A stretch of DNA of 64,000 bases from CBDFLD01 sp965249005 (GCA_965249005.1 CBDFLD010000023.1:186001-250000); one strand, 5' to 3'; positions 36,501-45,308 are shown, numbered from the stretch's first letter. The notes: generated from the letters alone by a model not told the origin. Numbers and translations: made by a program.

Positions 36501-36983
36501 CAGGTAGGGCATCCAACGGTTCCGGTAGAACGCCGGCGCCTCCCCCGACGACACATCGAAGGGGTAGTTCGTCCCAAAGCTGGGATCGCTGTAACCACTC
36601 CACCGGCGCGGGAATCCCTTCATCCGCCGCAGCGTGGTGGCGCTCCCGATCCCAAGGTTCCACAGCGGATGGATCCCCTGGCGGACCATCTCCTTGGACA
36701 GCATGGCGGCCCACGTCGGCGACTGCCACTTCAAGTTGTCGCCGTCGTAGCCGGTCACGGAGATCGGCCCCTCGAATTCGACAAAGTCGAATCCATGCAG
36801 CCGAGACAACCAGAGTGTCTTTGGATTCCAATTTCCCCCCCCGGCCACCGAACCCATCAGAAACACGTGTTTGCCGTCGCGGGCGAAGACGCCGTCCTTC
36901 ACCTCCAATGGTCGGGCCTGCGCGAAGACGGAGCCAGCCGATGCCAGCAAGACGATGAGTGTGGATACCCCCTGACGCATCAT
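33591..36983 (-). CDS. Large secreted glycosidase-like protein: TIM barrel, beta-sandwich and two GATase-like domains
   Basis: A 1130-residue exported protein (signal peptide about 1-22). Residues about 30-420 look like a GH42/GH-A-type TIM barrel (WLSRLHGFDFVEFEGP, later IGAYLFSDFAYAS). About 430-510 is a GH2-like carbohydrate-binding sandwich (GVTWYRRAFKVDA, ADVYLNGRLVHTG). Two flavodoxin/GATase1-like regions follow: DYDFLIVPFARLVRAG with FIRRGGGVLVTRDS near 640, and DYDAVIILEDHPGTW with FVRQGGGLFVTATA near 914, the second resembling ThuA-like domains. No family catalytic pair could be assigned with confidence. The gene stands alone between divergent neighbours. Confidence 0.6.
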   Translation of the reverse strand: MMRQGVSTLIVLLASAGSVFAQARPLEVKDGVFARDGKHVFLMGSVAGGGNWNPKTLWLSRLHGFDFVEFEGPISVTGYDGDNLKWQSPTWAAMLSKEMVRQGIHPLWNLGIGSATTLRRMKGFPRRWSGYSDPSFGTNYPFDVSSGEAPAFYRNRWMPYLDALGPSADQAIGAYLFSDFAYASTSPEALSGFRDFVKSKYGSLKELNRVCKTTFASFQAIPPPHDLTFLKEGSLAHRVKDQQLRYPELFADWVEFLRGYFAAELSALLAKLGNLPARVGLQSRFAWRLPYDKFTPSMDVERLSDVLDFLGLRVDPYLYDFRGRPADAVEVLTYSRRFTLYPHYMQSLCPKPLVVTIDDSYGNYFPWEERIQNSLDNQIVGLDGTWARKRDPDDRGVRERWFKVDHDDRGWPKIQVPDYMDRREPSHIGVTWYRRAFKVDARHALQQGQQQKYTFWAGKADDERADVYLNGRLVHTGARWSSTHRFDITKELKYGETNTMAIRLENAEGPGGIYHYITISTMKGLSELFPMRPNFLAAIFWQYALRGFAAVNYLLSYEPRVMPALPHIKAELASVAPIVMPRPRRRGSVAMLYPVETNLGLVAYSFIDEQNVEFMNIYSGSLFSHVPFDLVTCRQILDGKLDDYDFLIVPFARLVRAGTLQKVKEFIRRGGGVLVTRDSFQREDATYEPIDLKAAIDFSQRRVHYLDDRGKSFAQIHAELGRVFAKEGVARDAAWAFEKSEEFPWVETQVVGSADAFVVYILNWGGQPKKGRLKLTPRFLGAGVNAYRMRYLRGEGSESTLTVEQLAEGIQLDVRIQDPIVLVFDRADRPAVPFRQPSPDRSAALRAVASLQEKQRPSTDGARLLMLTSADPQHYDRGRRDSPVLVRLLEAAGAWVEERTVPQIQRAQDLKDYDAVIILEDHPGTWKWVRANQWAVFDAVRQFVRQGGGLFVTATASASGQAKANALNKILNGIGVKTPGFGATPDGFEDPGRCISCDARQVAFFTIMPHAVTQGVHWLYTINPTALLNEKKTLSPLILSGRDDKHHPEAPVLLAGAFDNGRVVASGDTSFMQPIWIGWGDNLQLTWNIMRWITKDKIPAVPLEELQERILFTESDLQQFEREDAGTRDR

Positions 36984-37284
36984 ACGGTGTGAGAGTATAG
37001 GAGATAATGGATAGGAAAAGCACAGACCATTGAATGAAACCTACATAGTTCTGCGCCTTTGGTCATGAATCGTTACGTCGTGAAAGAGGTGGAACTTGGC
37101 GACGAATCGCAAAGGTTTTGTACGAAAGAGCGGGCACACTCGTGGGCTAATTTTCTCTTCTCCAAGGGTTATCGGCTATATAATCGAGACCTAGCGTTTC
37201 GTGAGACAGATCTGGCGAGTGATCTAGAATGCTGATGATCAAAGGCCTGGATTGTATTCCGGCATTAACCGCATGAGGACCACC
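36984..37284. other. Divergent intergenic region
   Basis: 301 bases between the leftward glycosidase-like gene and the rightward metallo-hydrolase gene. No gene seen. A TATAAT hexamer at 37179-37184, about 100 bases before the metallo-hydrolase start, may be a -10 box, but no good -35 is present. Confidence 0.4.
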
Positions 37285-38343
37285 ATGACCCGCTGCCTGA
37301 GTTTTTGCTGCGCGACGCTTTTGCTCAACTTTCTCCTTACCGCCGCCGCGCTGGCGGGCGCCGCTGACGGGCGGCTCGATGTCTACTGGGTTGACGTCGA
37401 AGGCGGCGCCGCCACACTGATTGTCACGCCGCACAACGAGTCGGTTCTGATCGACACCGGCAATCCGGGCATGCGGGATCCCGGTCGCATCGTCGAGGTG
37501 GCAACCAAAGTCGCCGGCCTGAAGAGGATCGACCACTTGATCGTCACGCACTACCATCGGGACCATTACGGGGGTGCGGCCACTTTGGCAGCCCTGCTGC
37601 CGATTGGCACGGCCTACGACAACGGCGTGTTTGAGGGCATGCCAGACAACCCCGGCAACGAGTATTTCAGTTTCAAGAGTGAACAACGGAAGGTCATCAA
37701 TCCCGGCGATTCAATCTCACTGAAACAACTCGCCGCCGCCCCCACCTTGAAGTTCCAATGCCTGGCGACCCGCAAGACGTTCGTCGAACCCGCTGCCGAT
37801 GCCCCGGACAATGCCAGCGTTTGTGTGGCGCACCGGCCCAAAGATCGCGACGGGTCGGACAACGCAAACAGTGTTGTGATGCTTCTGTCGTTCGGACCCT
37901 TCAGCTTCTTTGACGGCGGTGATCTAACCTGGAACCAGGAGATGCGGCTGGTCTGCCCGAAGAACCTGGTCGGGCAAGTCGACGTATATCAGGTCACCCA
38001 TCACGGACTGGACCGCAGCAACAATCCGGTCTTGCTGGCGTCACTCGAGCCCCGCGTCGCCATCATGAACAACGGGCACAAGAAGGGTTGCATGCCGGAG
38101 GTGTACGCCAACCTGACGGCTACCAGGTCGCTCGAAGCGATCTACCAGGTACATAAGAACCTGCGGACGGACGGGGCGGTGAATAACACTACCGATGCGT
38201 TTATCGCCAATCACCGGGAAGGAACCACATGCCGCGGGAACTACATCAAGCTGTCGGTCGATCCGCAGGGACAATCGTACACGGTGAGCATCCCGGCAAA
38301 CGGTCATCAGCAGACGTACAAGACCAAGTTGGCCGGCAGATAG
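37285..38343 (+). CDS. Secreted metallo-beta-lactamase-fold hydrolase (ComEC-type MBL domain)
   Basis: A 352-residue exported hydrolase. The signal peptide is followed by LDVYWVDVEGGAATLIVTP, typical of the stand-alone ComEC-like MBL domains. The metal-binding motif is THYHRDHYGG (His89, His91, Asp93, His94), with later FFDGGDLTWNQE and YQVTHHGLD supplying further ligands. The frame opens at 37252, but the ATG at 37285 has GAGG six bases upstream. The substrate is unknown; such proteins include phosphodiesterases and nucleases. No DNA-uptake genes are nearby. Confidence 0.82.
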   Translation: MTRCLSFCCATLLLNFLLTAAALAGAADGRLDVYWVDVEGGAATLIVTPHNESVLIDTGNPGMRDPGRIVEVATKVAGLKRIDHLIVTHYHRDHYGGAATLAALLPIGTAYDNGVFEGMPDNPGNEYFSFKSEQRKVINPGDSISLKQLAAAPTLKFQCLATRKTFVEPAADAPDNASVCVAHRPKDRDGSDNANSVVMLLSFGPFSFFDGGDLTWNQEMRLVCPKNLVGQVDVYQVTHHGLDRSNNPVLLASLEPRVAIMNNGHKKGCMPEVYANLTATRSLEAIYQVHKNLRTDGAVNNTTDAFIANHREGTTCRGNYIKLSVDPQGQSYTVSIPANGHQQTYKTKLAGR

Positions 38344-38658
38344 CGAGATCGGAGATCGGTTCTGAAGTTCCGCTTCACATACAGTAGGTTGAGCGATCAC
38401 GCTTGCCAGTGTCGGATGCCAGAGTTCTCCAACTTTCACAACGGCAGGCGAAGCAAGCCGTCAGGCACAGCTTTGCACCAAGAGCGTGCCCTCAAACTTC
38501 CAATGAAAAAAGCCTGAAAACTTTCTTGCACTTAGCTACTTAGACTATCGACAGAATTGCCGATGAATTAAGGGAGAACATCGAGCACGAAATAGTGCGC
38601 TCGGTGCCTAAAACACCCGGAAGCACGTTTTCGGTTCGAAATCACGGTGACCGAACAG
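38344..38658. other. Intergenic region
   Basis: About 315 bases without a recognisable gene on either strand. No repeat or terminator is evident. It should contain the promoter of the following sulfotransferase gene. Confidence 0.4.
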
Positions 38659-39888
38659 ATGAATCATCCCATATTTGTGGTCGGTTTTCCGCGATCTGGA
38701 ACAACGCTGTTGTCGACCATTTTGTCGCGACACAGCAAGTTGCATTGCGGGGTCGAGACTCAGTTTTTCCGTCGCCTCAAACGTCGGGCCGAAAACGACT
38801 TCGCTCACGCAGGCCATTGGCCGGACGACGGCGTTGATTTCATTGAGAGTCTGACCATCAACCGGCAAAACGTAAGAGGGGCCTATGGCGTTACCAAGGT
38901 CGACCTAAGAAGATTGCTGGCTAAACACCCACCGTCCACCGGACACCTGTTGGATATATGGTTGACCGAGGCGGCGCGTCTTCAAGGCAAAGTCCGATGG
39001 ATCGAGAAAACACCTGGCCATTTACTCGATGTCCAGACAATCCGTAGTATTTATCCTCAAGCAAAAATTATTCGGATCATGCGTGATCCACGGGATTGCG
39101 CCCTTTCCATGAGTCGAATGCCCTGGTTTCACACACACCCGCTTGCGAATCTCGAAATGTGTGCGATTTGGGATTGGTCCGCTAACGAGTTTTTTCAGGC
39201 GGATCCGGCAAGTCGCGTCGTCTACTATGAAGAACTCGTTTCGAATCCGGAAGAAAGCGTTTCCGCATTGTGCGAGTTTATCGACGAATCCTACGAACAG
39301 TCGATGCTGGAATCGTCGCCGTCCAAATCCACGTTGATTGCCAGTGGTGAATGGTGGAAGTCGAATTCTCTCGCTGAGATCGATACGACGCGGACGTTTC
39401 AATGGAAAAAGACGTTTCGCCTGGATTTATTACCAGCGGCCGAATTGATCTCGCACGAAGTAATAGTGCGCCACGATTATGAACAATCGAACGAACCCCG
39501 ACAGACATTTGTTTGCAATGAGTTTGACGATCCATTTGCTTCGGAATTCGAGTCGACCATTGTCGACGCGGCCAAGAAATCGATTCGTTTTCAATCGCTG
39601 GAATTGGCAACCTTATGTCAACGTTCCGAAACGTTCGAGCCATCATCGGTACTCTACTGCACGATTCCACGTTTGGGGCCAAATCGGTTCCGACGCTTGC
39701 GCAAAATCGTAGAGCTAGGTCGATCGATCATTGCCAAACGCCTGCGCGGTGTGAACTGTCTGACGATTTCCAATATCCCCGGTGGGAACAACGGATGGGC
39801 GGAGCGGTCTTGTAGTTTTTTGTTTCAGAGATTGTGCAAGCGTGTCGATCTGACCGATTGGTTGAGCAAGCAATTGACCTCGATATGA
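38659..39888 (+). CDS. Sulfotransferase-family protein
   Basis: A 409-residue PAPS-type sulfotransferase. It begins IFVVGFPRSGTTLLSTIL, the 5'-phosphosulfate loop (residues 11-16), and has the 3'-phosphate-binding segment IIRIMRDPRDCALSMSRM. The family also contains proteins acting on lipids, proteins or sugars, so the acceptor is open. A GTG four codons upstream (38647) is an alternative start; neither has a strong ribosome site. IS-B copy 1 begins one base after the stop codon, so the coding sequence survives, or the original C-terminus was longer and has been replaced; the last residues (WLSKQLTSI) do not come from the IS. Confidence 0.82.
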   Translation: MNHPIFVVGFPRSGTTLLSTILSRHSKLHCGVETQFFRRLKRRAENDFAHAGHWPDDGVDFIESLTINRQNVRGAYGVTKVDLRRLLAKHPPSTGHLLDIWLTEAARLQGKVRWIEKTPGHLLDVQTIRSIYPQAKIIRIMRDPRDCALSMSRMPWFHTHPLANLEMCAIWDWSANEFFQADPASRVVYYEELVSNPEESVSALCEFIDESYEQSMLESSPSKSTLIASGEWWKSNSLAEIDTTRTFQWKKTFRLDLLPAAELISHEVIVRHDYEQSNEPRQTFVCNEFDDPFASEFESTIVDAAKKSIRFQSLELATLCQRSETFEPSSVLYCTIPRLGPNRFRRLRKIVELGRSIIAKRLRGVNCLTISNIPGGNNGWAERSCSFLFQRLCKRVDLTDWLSKQLTSI

Positions 39889-39889
39889 A

Positions 39890-41550
39890 CCCGGATTTCC
39901 AATTTGAATGAAATATAGCAACCTTTCAGCCGCCTTCGGCATCCCTATTTATAAGCGTCGGAGAATGATAAGGACACATTGGAGGGCAACACCCGATGGG
40001 TGAAAAAGAACGAAAGGGGTTTCAACTCAGCTTTAACGGATTACTCAAAGTTGATTTTCAGGGATCGCGAGTCACCTCCGAGGGTGGCCTGATTCTGGTC
40101 CGCGAGTTGGACGAACGGCTGGGGATGGGACGACTCATAGACGAGCATCTCAACGACACGCGGCAAGGCTTGAACAAACAGTTCCCGCTCGTCGATCTGC
40201 TGCGGCAATCGGTCTATAGTCGCCTGGCAGGCTACGAAGACCTTAACGATGCCGCGCGGGTCTCAGTTGATCCGACCTTTCGCTTGATCGGCTCGAAGAA
40301 AAACTGGGATCGCGGTGCGGCGCTGACCTCGACGTTACACTGGTTCGAGACGGAGCTGCTGACGCGAGAAGAGAATCTGATCGGGCTGATGGCTCTGAAC
40401 CGAGAGACACTCGCACAGGCCGAGGCTCTGGACAAGTCTGATCGCGTAGTGTTGGATATGGACTCAAGCGAGAGTCCGGTGCATGGTCAGCAGGAAGGCA
40501 GCGCCTACAATGGCCACTTCGAGTCCGTGTGTTACCATCCGCTGTTTCTGTTCAATAGTCACGGGGACTGTCTGGCGGCCAAGCTGCGGCCGGGTAACGT
40601 GCATAGCGCCGAGGACTGGGACGAGCTTCTGTTGCCGGAGATCGATTTTCAACAGGAGCAAGGCAAAGAGATCGTCTTTCGAGCAGACGCCGCCTTCGCC
40701 AAGCCAGAGGTTTACGAGACCCTGGAAGAGCGCGGCGTTCAGTATGCCATACGCATCCCGTCCAACAAGAGCCTGGAGTGGGAGATTGCCGACATCCTGT
40801 TTCGTCCTCCAGGTCGGCCCAGCCGCAAGCCACTGGTGCGCTACAAGAGCTTCCGCTATCAGGCCGAAAGCTGGTCGAGGCCGCGACGGATCGTCGCCAA
40901 GGTCGAGCATCACCAGGGCGAGTTGTTCCCGCGGGTCGGGTTCATTGTCACGAACATGAGCTTGCCGAGCCGCTCGGTGGTGAGGTTCTACAACAAGCGC
41001 GGCACGGCGGAGCAATGGATCAAAGAAGGCAAGCAGGCGACGCATTGGACGCGGCTGTCCTGCCATCGCTTCCGTGCGAATGAAGTGCGCCTGCAGTTGA
41101 GCGTGCTCGCCTACAACCTAGGCAACCTATGGCGGCGACTCGGGCTACCACCCCGGATCAAGAGCTGGTCGCTCACGAGCTTGCAGCACCGGTTGATGAA
41201 GACTGGCGGAAGGCTGGTCAAGCACGCGCGGTACTACTGGTTGCTCTTGGCCGAGGGGCATCTGGACCGTCGGTTGTTTGGTGAAATGCTCAGGCGGATC
41301 TGGGCCTTGCCGCTGCCAAGCGGTTAGCCGCCCGGCTTGCAAGTCCGGAATTGGAATGCCATGGAAGGAGTGTGGCGATGTGTCTGGAAAATCGCCCACG
41401 CAGGAGTGAGAAGGTCTACTACCACGGCGACAACGGGTCATTGGGATGCGTTGACTGGATCCATGGTTGGTCTGAGGCCGGGATTTTCTTGCTCCCATGG
41501 TGGCTCGAGACTATTATGTTGGGAACCGAGATCCAAATTGGAAATTCCGG
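39890..41550 (+). mobile_element. IS-B copy 1 (IS1380-type insertion sequence, 1661 bp)
   Basis: Ends were defined by comparison with copy 2 at 45832-47492, which has exactly the same length. The left terminus CCCGGATTTCCAATTTGAAT and the right terminus (inward) CCGGAATTTCCAATTTGGAT form a 20-bp inverted repeat with three mismatches. No target duplication is visible (flanks TATGAA and CTTAAA). Its right end truncates a symporter gene on the other strand. A 5-bp hairpin CACCC-GAT-GGGTG (39990-40002) covers the transposase start codon. Confidence 0.9.
39996..41327 (+). CDS. IS1380-family transposase (IS-B copy 1)
   Basis: A 443-residue DDE transposase of the classic IS1380 type. Visible: GGLILVRELDERLGM near the N-terminus, the first catalytic Asp in VLDMDSSESPVHGQQ, the second in VFRADAAFAKPEVY, and the Glu in NKRGTAEQWIKEGKQ. 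It is preceded by GGAGGG. The protein is identical to the one encoded at 46055-47386. It is unrelated in detail to the 501-residue IS-A transposase, although both belong to the DDE_Tnp_1 superfamily. Confidence 0.93.
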   Translation: MGEKERKGFQLSFNGLLKVDFQGSRVTSEGGLILVRELDERLGMGRLIDEHLNDTRQGLNKQFPLVDLLRQSVYSRLAGYEDLNDAARVSVDPTFRLIGSKKNWDRGAALTSTLHWFETELLTREENLIGLMALNRETLAQAEALDKSDRVVLDMDSSESPVHGQQEGSAYNGHFESVCYHPLFLFNSHGDCLAAKLRPGNVHSAEDWDELLLPEIDFQQEQGKEIVFRADAAFAKPEVYETLEERGVQYAIRIPSNKSLEWEIADILFRPPGRPSRKPLVRYKSFRYQAESWSRPRRIVAKVEHHQGELFPRVGFIVTNMSLPSRSVVRFYNKRGTAEQWIKEGKQATHWTRLSCHRFRANEVRLQLSVLAYNLGNLWRRLGLPPRIKSWSLTSLQHRLMKTGGRLVKHARYYWLLLAEGHLDRRLFGEMLRRIWALPLPSG

Positions 41551-42602
41551 CTTAAAGCAACTGGCACAAAACTAATTGTAGAAAGGAATACTGCTTCGTG
41601 GTCACCGAATTTTTCCAAGGGAAATATCAACAGTGTCGCCAAAGCCGTTATTATCCATGGAAGGGGTTTTAGCGCATAATTGGCGAAATTGAACCACAAG
41701 CTCGCCAGCAAAGCGTCCTTCTCATTTCTGGCCGCCAACATTCGTTGCGCAACGTGTGCTTGGCCGCCAGGTTCGGCGCCGCCATATACCTGGGACCACC
41801 ACCGAATGCACGCATAGCCAATAACGACCAATAAAGACATTTGACCCGCTTCGGCGACTTCCAGATGAGGCATAAAATTCACTTTTTCTGGCATTCTGCT
41901 CTTAAGCTGAGCGACCATATTCCCGAGCCCGCCTACCTCGGGCTGCCGACATGCATAGACGGCCATCAATATGGACCCTGCCATAGAAAGTCCAAACTGA
42001 ACAAAATCTGTGATAACAATGGCGCCGAATCCAGACACGAAGCAGTAGAATAGTGCTATAAAACCACATACGATGGCAATAGCCCAACACCAAGCCCTGT
42101 AATTGGGATCCGTGGCGCTTATGCCCAGAACAAGTGCTCCCACTTTCGATATGGCCACGAGCTGGCTTCCTATCACAAGCATATTCATAATGAAGCCCAT
42201 GTATAAGGCTCGGACCCCCCGGAGAAATGAACCGGCTTTGCCAGAGTACCTGATATTTATGAACTCAGCGTCGTTCAAGACATTGCTTCGCCGCCAGAGT
42301 TTAGCAAAGAAAAACGTGGTAAACATTCCTCCAAAAAGGAAGACCCACCATTCCCAGTTCTTGTTTATACCGAACTCCCGCGTCCAGCCGGCAACATATA
42401 AAGGCGTATCCAGCGCAAACGTCGTAGCAACCATCGATGTTCCCAGTAGCCACCAGGTCAGCCGCTGTCCTGAAAGGAAGTAGCCGCGCATATCATCACC
42501 GGACAGTTTTTTTGTCAAGACACCGACAATAATGGCAAAAGCGAAGTAAGAGCAGATAATTAGATAGTCAATGCCTGAAAGAGAAACTCTCAACGTATCC
42601 AT
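41551..42602 (-). pseudogene. Sodium/solute symporter (SSS family), C-terminally truncated by IS-B
   Basis: About 350 codons of a Na+/solute symporter: MRGYFLSGQRLTWWLLGTSM near the N-terminus with the substrate-pathway SMVATTF, then many membrane helices and FVSGFGAIVITDFVQFG. The family has 13 or more helices and 480-600 residues; this gene is cut after VPVALSRN where the right end of IS-B begins, and then reads nine IS-derived codons to a stop at 41514. The missing third is not found on the far side of the element, so sequence has been deleted. It is the last gene of a leftward set with the 69-codon gene and the monooxygenase fragment. Confidence 0.85.
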
Positions 42603-42623
42603 TCAACAATATCCTTCCACGAA

Positions 42624-42833
42624 CTATGCTGTCAGTTTCTCCGAGTCGCCTTTCAAGAAGTCTTTGTTCTTGTCCCCCTCAAAGCTTCTATTCCGGGCGG
42701 TGCACCCAACGAAATGTAGTTCATCTGACTGGCTAAAAACAGGATGGAAGGTGAGAACTAGAATGGTGAAAGCATCCATCTCTGTAACCGGGTGAACAAT
42801 AGTCTCATGCTCTTCATCCGTAAAAGCTGTCAT
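42624..42833 (-). CDS. Small conserved-looking protein of unknown function (69 aa)
   Basis: A soluble, acidic 69-residue protein starting MTAFTDEEHETIVHPVTEMD, with no recognised domain. Its ATG overlaps the stop of the upstream monooxygenase fragment by 4 bases (ATGA), and it ends 21 bases before the symporter start, so all three were translated as one operon. The coupling argues that it is real. Two cysteine/aspartate-rich segments give no clear function. I do not recognise it. Confidence 0.5.
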   Translation of the reverse strand: MTAFTDEEHETIVHPVTEMDAFTILVLTFHPVFSQSDELHFVGCTARNRSFEGDKNKDFLKGDSEKLTA

Positions 42834-43252
42834 CGCACCCTTGCCTTTGGTAAATATATATGAGGAATATCCAGAATGAAAGTTTTGTACCCAACGGTGA
42901 TGTATCTGGCCAATTCCTTGGCAACGCGTTCATAGCTCCCGACCAGATACGGACACATCGTCTTATAATTGTTGAACGGAACCAGCCAATACGGATTGTT
43001 TTCCCCCGCCCGATCTAATCGCGAAATCTGCTTGTGCCAAACAGAATCCGACACCTTGTTTGCTAATTGGCGTGTTAGCTGTCCTTTTCGATCTTCAGGG
43101 AAGCGCTCGTGAGCGACGCTCCAAGAGTGCTCTTCTCTCGCGCGTGTAATAATGCCCACCCGAATCCCGGAATCTATGCCCTGTGGTCGAGCGCTTTCAT
43201 CCGAGATGAACGAGAGGATTCTGGTGGGGTTGAGCAAGACCAAACCCAAGCG
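42830..43252 (-). pseudogene. Luciferase-like flavin-dependent monooxygenase, C-terminal fragment
   Basis: About 140 codons resembling the C-terminal part of LLM-class (SsuD/luciferase-like) monooxygenases: GIRVGIITRAREEHSW, AHERFPEDRKGQL, CPYLVGSYERVAKELARYI and YKTFILDIP. These enzymes oxidise small organosulfur or other compounds with FMNH2. The N-terminal 200 or so residues are absent: the frame runs into the right end of IS-A copy 2, and the sequence beyond that element does not continue the family. The first start-like codon is TTG at 43249. The family assignment is fair, the exact substrate class unknown. Confidence 0.6.
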
Positions 43253-43487
43253 ACTAGGCCCAAAATAAGCGAGGTATGAGCTCGCTCGGAAAATCGTTTG
43301 CCTTTTCCGAATATCTCGTGGATTTCAGCTCCTTGTGCGTAACAGGGAAAGCAAAGAGAAACACAAGAGACAAACCTTCCATTGGTTGTCTGGATCACTT
43401 GATCTTGTTTGTCTCTGTTATGCCCTTCCTTTCGCCCGCCACTCTTGCTCCGCCGGGGGTACGGGCTCACCCGCCGGCGAGGCGCCT

Positions 43488-44993
43488 TCAAGTAAACCTG
43501 AGTTGCCTGATATAGTCGAACGTCGCCAAAAAGGTTTCGAGATGCTTGCTATAGGCCAATATCCTGTAAACGAGGCGACGACCGGTTCTTACAATCTGAC
43601 AGGGTATTTGCACAAAGTTCACCAGGAAGCGTTTGAACTCCATCCTCAAGATATCACGACGTACTGTCGGCGCCTGCGTCACCAGGCCATACCAGGCCTT
43701 CAGATTCCACGCCAGCGATGCGATGACCATGTAGGCCCAGTTCGATACCAGACTGTCCGAAGGCATCCTCAAGGCGTTCACTCCACTCTTGAGCTGACCG
43801 ATGACGTTTTCCTGGTTGCAGCGATCGTTGGCAAAAAGGACCACTTCTCCCATCGTCATCTCCCGATCGTTGGTGATGTAGAAGAAGTACCGGACCTCAT
43901 CAAACAGCCGGTGCTCCCCCTTTTCGATCGTGAGGTTCTTCCGAACCACAACCATGCGATAGGTTTTCTTACAGTGTCCGGGACGATAGTCAAACTCGGC
44001 GACCTGCTCGCTCTGCAGGCGGATGTTCTTGAATTCTCTCTCCTTGATTACTTGTTCTTTGACGTTTTCCGGACGGCGCCGTTCTTCGCTCTTGACCTCA
44101 TAACGAGGAGGCCGCTCGAGCGGTTTCCATTGTCTCTCCGGCAGGGCATCGGCCATCCCGACCAGGTTCGGCTTGGCGTCATAACCAAAGACAAAACCAA
44201 CCCGCTCGTCCCAGCGATCGAAGTTTCTCGTCAGCGAGAAATCCGTGTCGCCCCGAAGCCAGACCTTCGTAAACACCGACGACACCAGATCGATTGCCCG
44301 GTCCATCCACTCGGCCGCTCCGTCGGAAGAGGGACGGTTGCCCGGCCGATTCATCAGATAGAGGACCTCATTCGTATTGGCCAAGGTCACGATCAACGGT
44401 GCGTAACCCCAGATCCCGTTGTAGGCAATGTCCATTCCTTCCTTGCATTCCCCCAAGGTTCCGGCGACGGTCCCGTCCACGTCGATGATGGCCTCCTTCC
44501 GGAAGGAAGCATCCTGCAACTTCCACACCTTGGTTCGGGTTTCATTGATGGTTTCCTGAAGTCCGAAGATCCAATCCTCATCGAAACGACGGAGGAAATC
44601 TCCAGCCGTCGTGGGATCCGGAATCCTCTCGGCTCCCAGTCCGTTCATGTAGGTCTCATCCTGGCGCAACCGCTCGATATCTTCGAGACAGGTTCCACCC
44701 GACAAGACGTTGTATGCGATGTTCAGTACATGATCGGATTCCCAGTAAGGAAAGTGGTACTTGAGCAAAACGATGTTTCTGTTGATATCTTTGTCCAATC
44801 CAAGCTTACACACGAGCTTGTGAATGGCTCCGATACCACCAGATCCGATGGCGCGCGTTCTCTCGGCGATCTCGTAGTAGGTGTTGGAGTCCTTGAACAT
44901 AGGATCGGACCGGTCCTCAAACTGATTTCTTTCCAACCGGCGTGTAAGATTTTGCTTGTCTCGGAGGAGGATTCTGTGGTTTCTTTTATTCAC
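43488..44993 (-). CDS. IS1380-family transposase (IS-A copy 2)
   Basis: A 501-residue transposase with the same sequence as the copies at 27104-28609 and 48454-49959 (Asp of IIDVDGT, Asp of RGDTDF, Glu of NQENVIG). GTG start. The long antisense open frame that crosses it is a shadow. Confidence 0.92.
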   Translation of the reverse strand: MNKRNHRILLRDKQNLTRRLERNQFEDRSDPMFKDSNTYYEIAERTRAIGSGGIGAIHKLVCKLGLDKDINRNIVLLKYHFPYWESDHVLNIAYNVLSGGTCLEDIERLRQDETYMNGLGAERIPDPTTAGDFLRRFDEDWIFGLQETINETRTKVWKLQDASFRKEAIIDVDGTVAGTLGECKEGMDIAYNGIWGYAPLIVTLANTNEVLYLMNRPGNRPSSDGAAEWMDRAIDLVSSVFTKVWLRGDTDFSLTRNFDRWDERVGFVFGYDAKPNLVGMADALPERQWKPLERPPRYEVKSEERRRPENVKEQVIKEREFKNIRLQSEQVAEFDYRPGHCKKTYRMVVVRKNLTIEKGEHRLFDEVRYFFYITNDREMTMGEVVLFANDRCNQENVIGQLKSGVNALRMPSDSLVSNWAYMVIASLAWNLKAWYGLVTQAPTVRRDILRMEFKRFLVNFVQIPCQIVRTGRRLVYRILAYSKHLETFLATFDYIRQLRFT

Positions 44994-45068
44994 CTGGAAT
45001 GTGCTCCTTTCGGGATGTCTTGTAAGTATATCAAACGCATTTTATCCCGTAACGGCGCACGTTCCAGG
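44993..45068 (-). promoter_or_regulatory. Transposase start-site hairpin, IS-A copy 2
   Basis: Same 12-bp (11 paired) outer stem and 6-bp inner stem as in copy 1, enclosing the ribosome site and touching the GTG start. Confidence 0.55.
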
Positions 45069-45116
45069 GCTTTTCTTCCTCCTCATGCAAAAAATCACGC
45101 TGGACTAAGGACTAGG

Positions 45117-45308
45117 GCCGAAGGCCAAGAGGACGAAGCTTGGCAAGAGGGGCCGCTCCTTTGGAAAAGGAGTCAACCTTGCTACGCCTGTGGAGAAACA
45201 CTCAGGTGGAAAGTGGCGGACCCCAGAACCCCTTGGATCTGTCCAAGGTGCCATCCGTCTCCTCAATCTGATGGGTCAAAGAAGGCTGCATTGAGGGAAA
45301 CTGCCTAA
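45117..45308 (+). pseudogene. Zinc-ribbon protein, C-terminal fragment
   Basis: A frame encoding QPCYACGETLRWKVADPRTP then WICPRCHPSP: two CxxC knuckles around a tryptophan-rich loop, as at the C-terminus of some plasmid or phage replication and recombination proteins. Its upstream part would lie across IS-A copy 2, but that side is better explained as a monooxygenase fragment on the other strand. A competing basic frame on the same strand ends at 45294. The gene is therefore a broken remnant of a probable mobile element. The exact family is not recognised. Confidence 0.4.

Larger units (their letters stand above)
43259..45110 (-). mobile_element. IS-A copy 2 (IS1380-type insertion sequence, 1852 bp)
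   Basis: Same length and ends as the other IS-A copies, in reverse orientation. It is flanked by a perfect 6-bp direct repeat ACTAGG (43253-43258 and 45111-45116), the mark of simple insertion. It separates the monooxygenase fragment from a zinc-ribbon-coding fragment on the opposite strand. Confidence 0.92.

Noticed and set aside
43206..45294. A plus-strand frame that would be contiguous across IS-A copy 2 if it were removed (lysine/arginine-rich product)
   Set aside because: The left part overlaps the monooxygenase fragment on the other strand and the right part competes with the zinc-ribbon frame. The product is low-complexity and basic, so it is probably a shadow.
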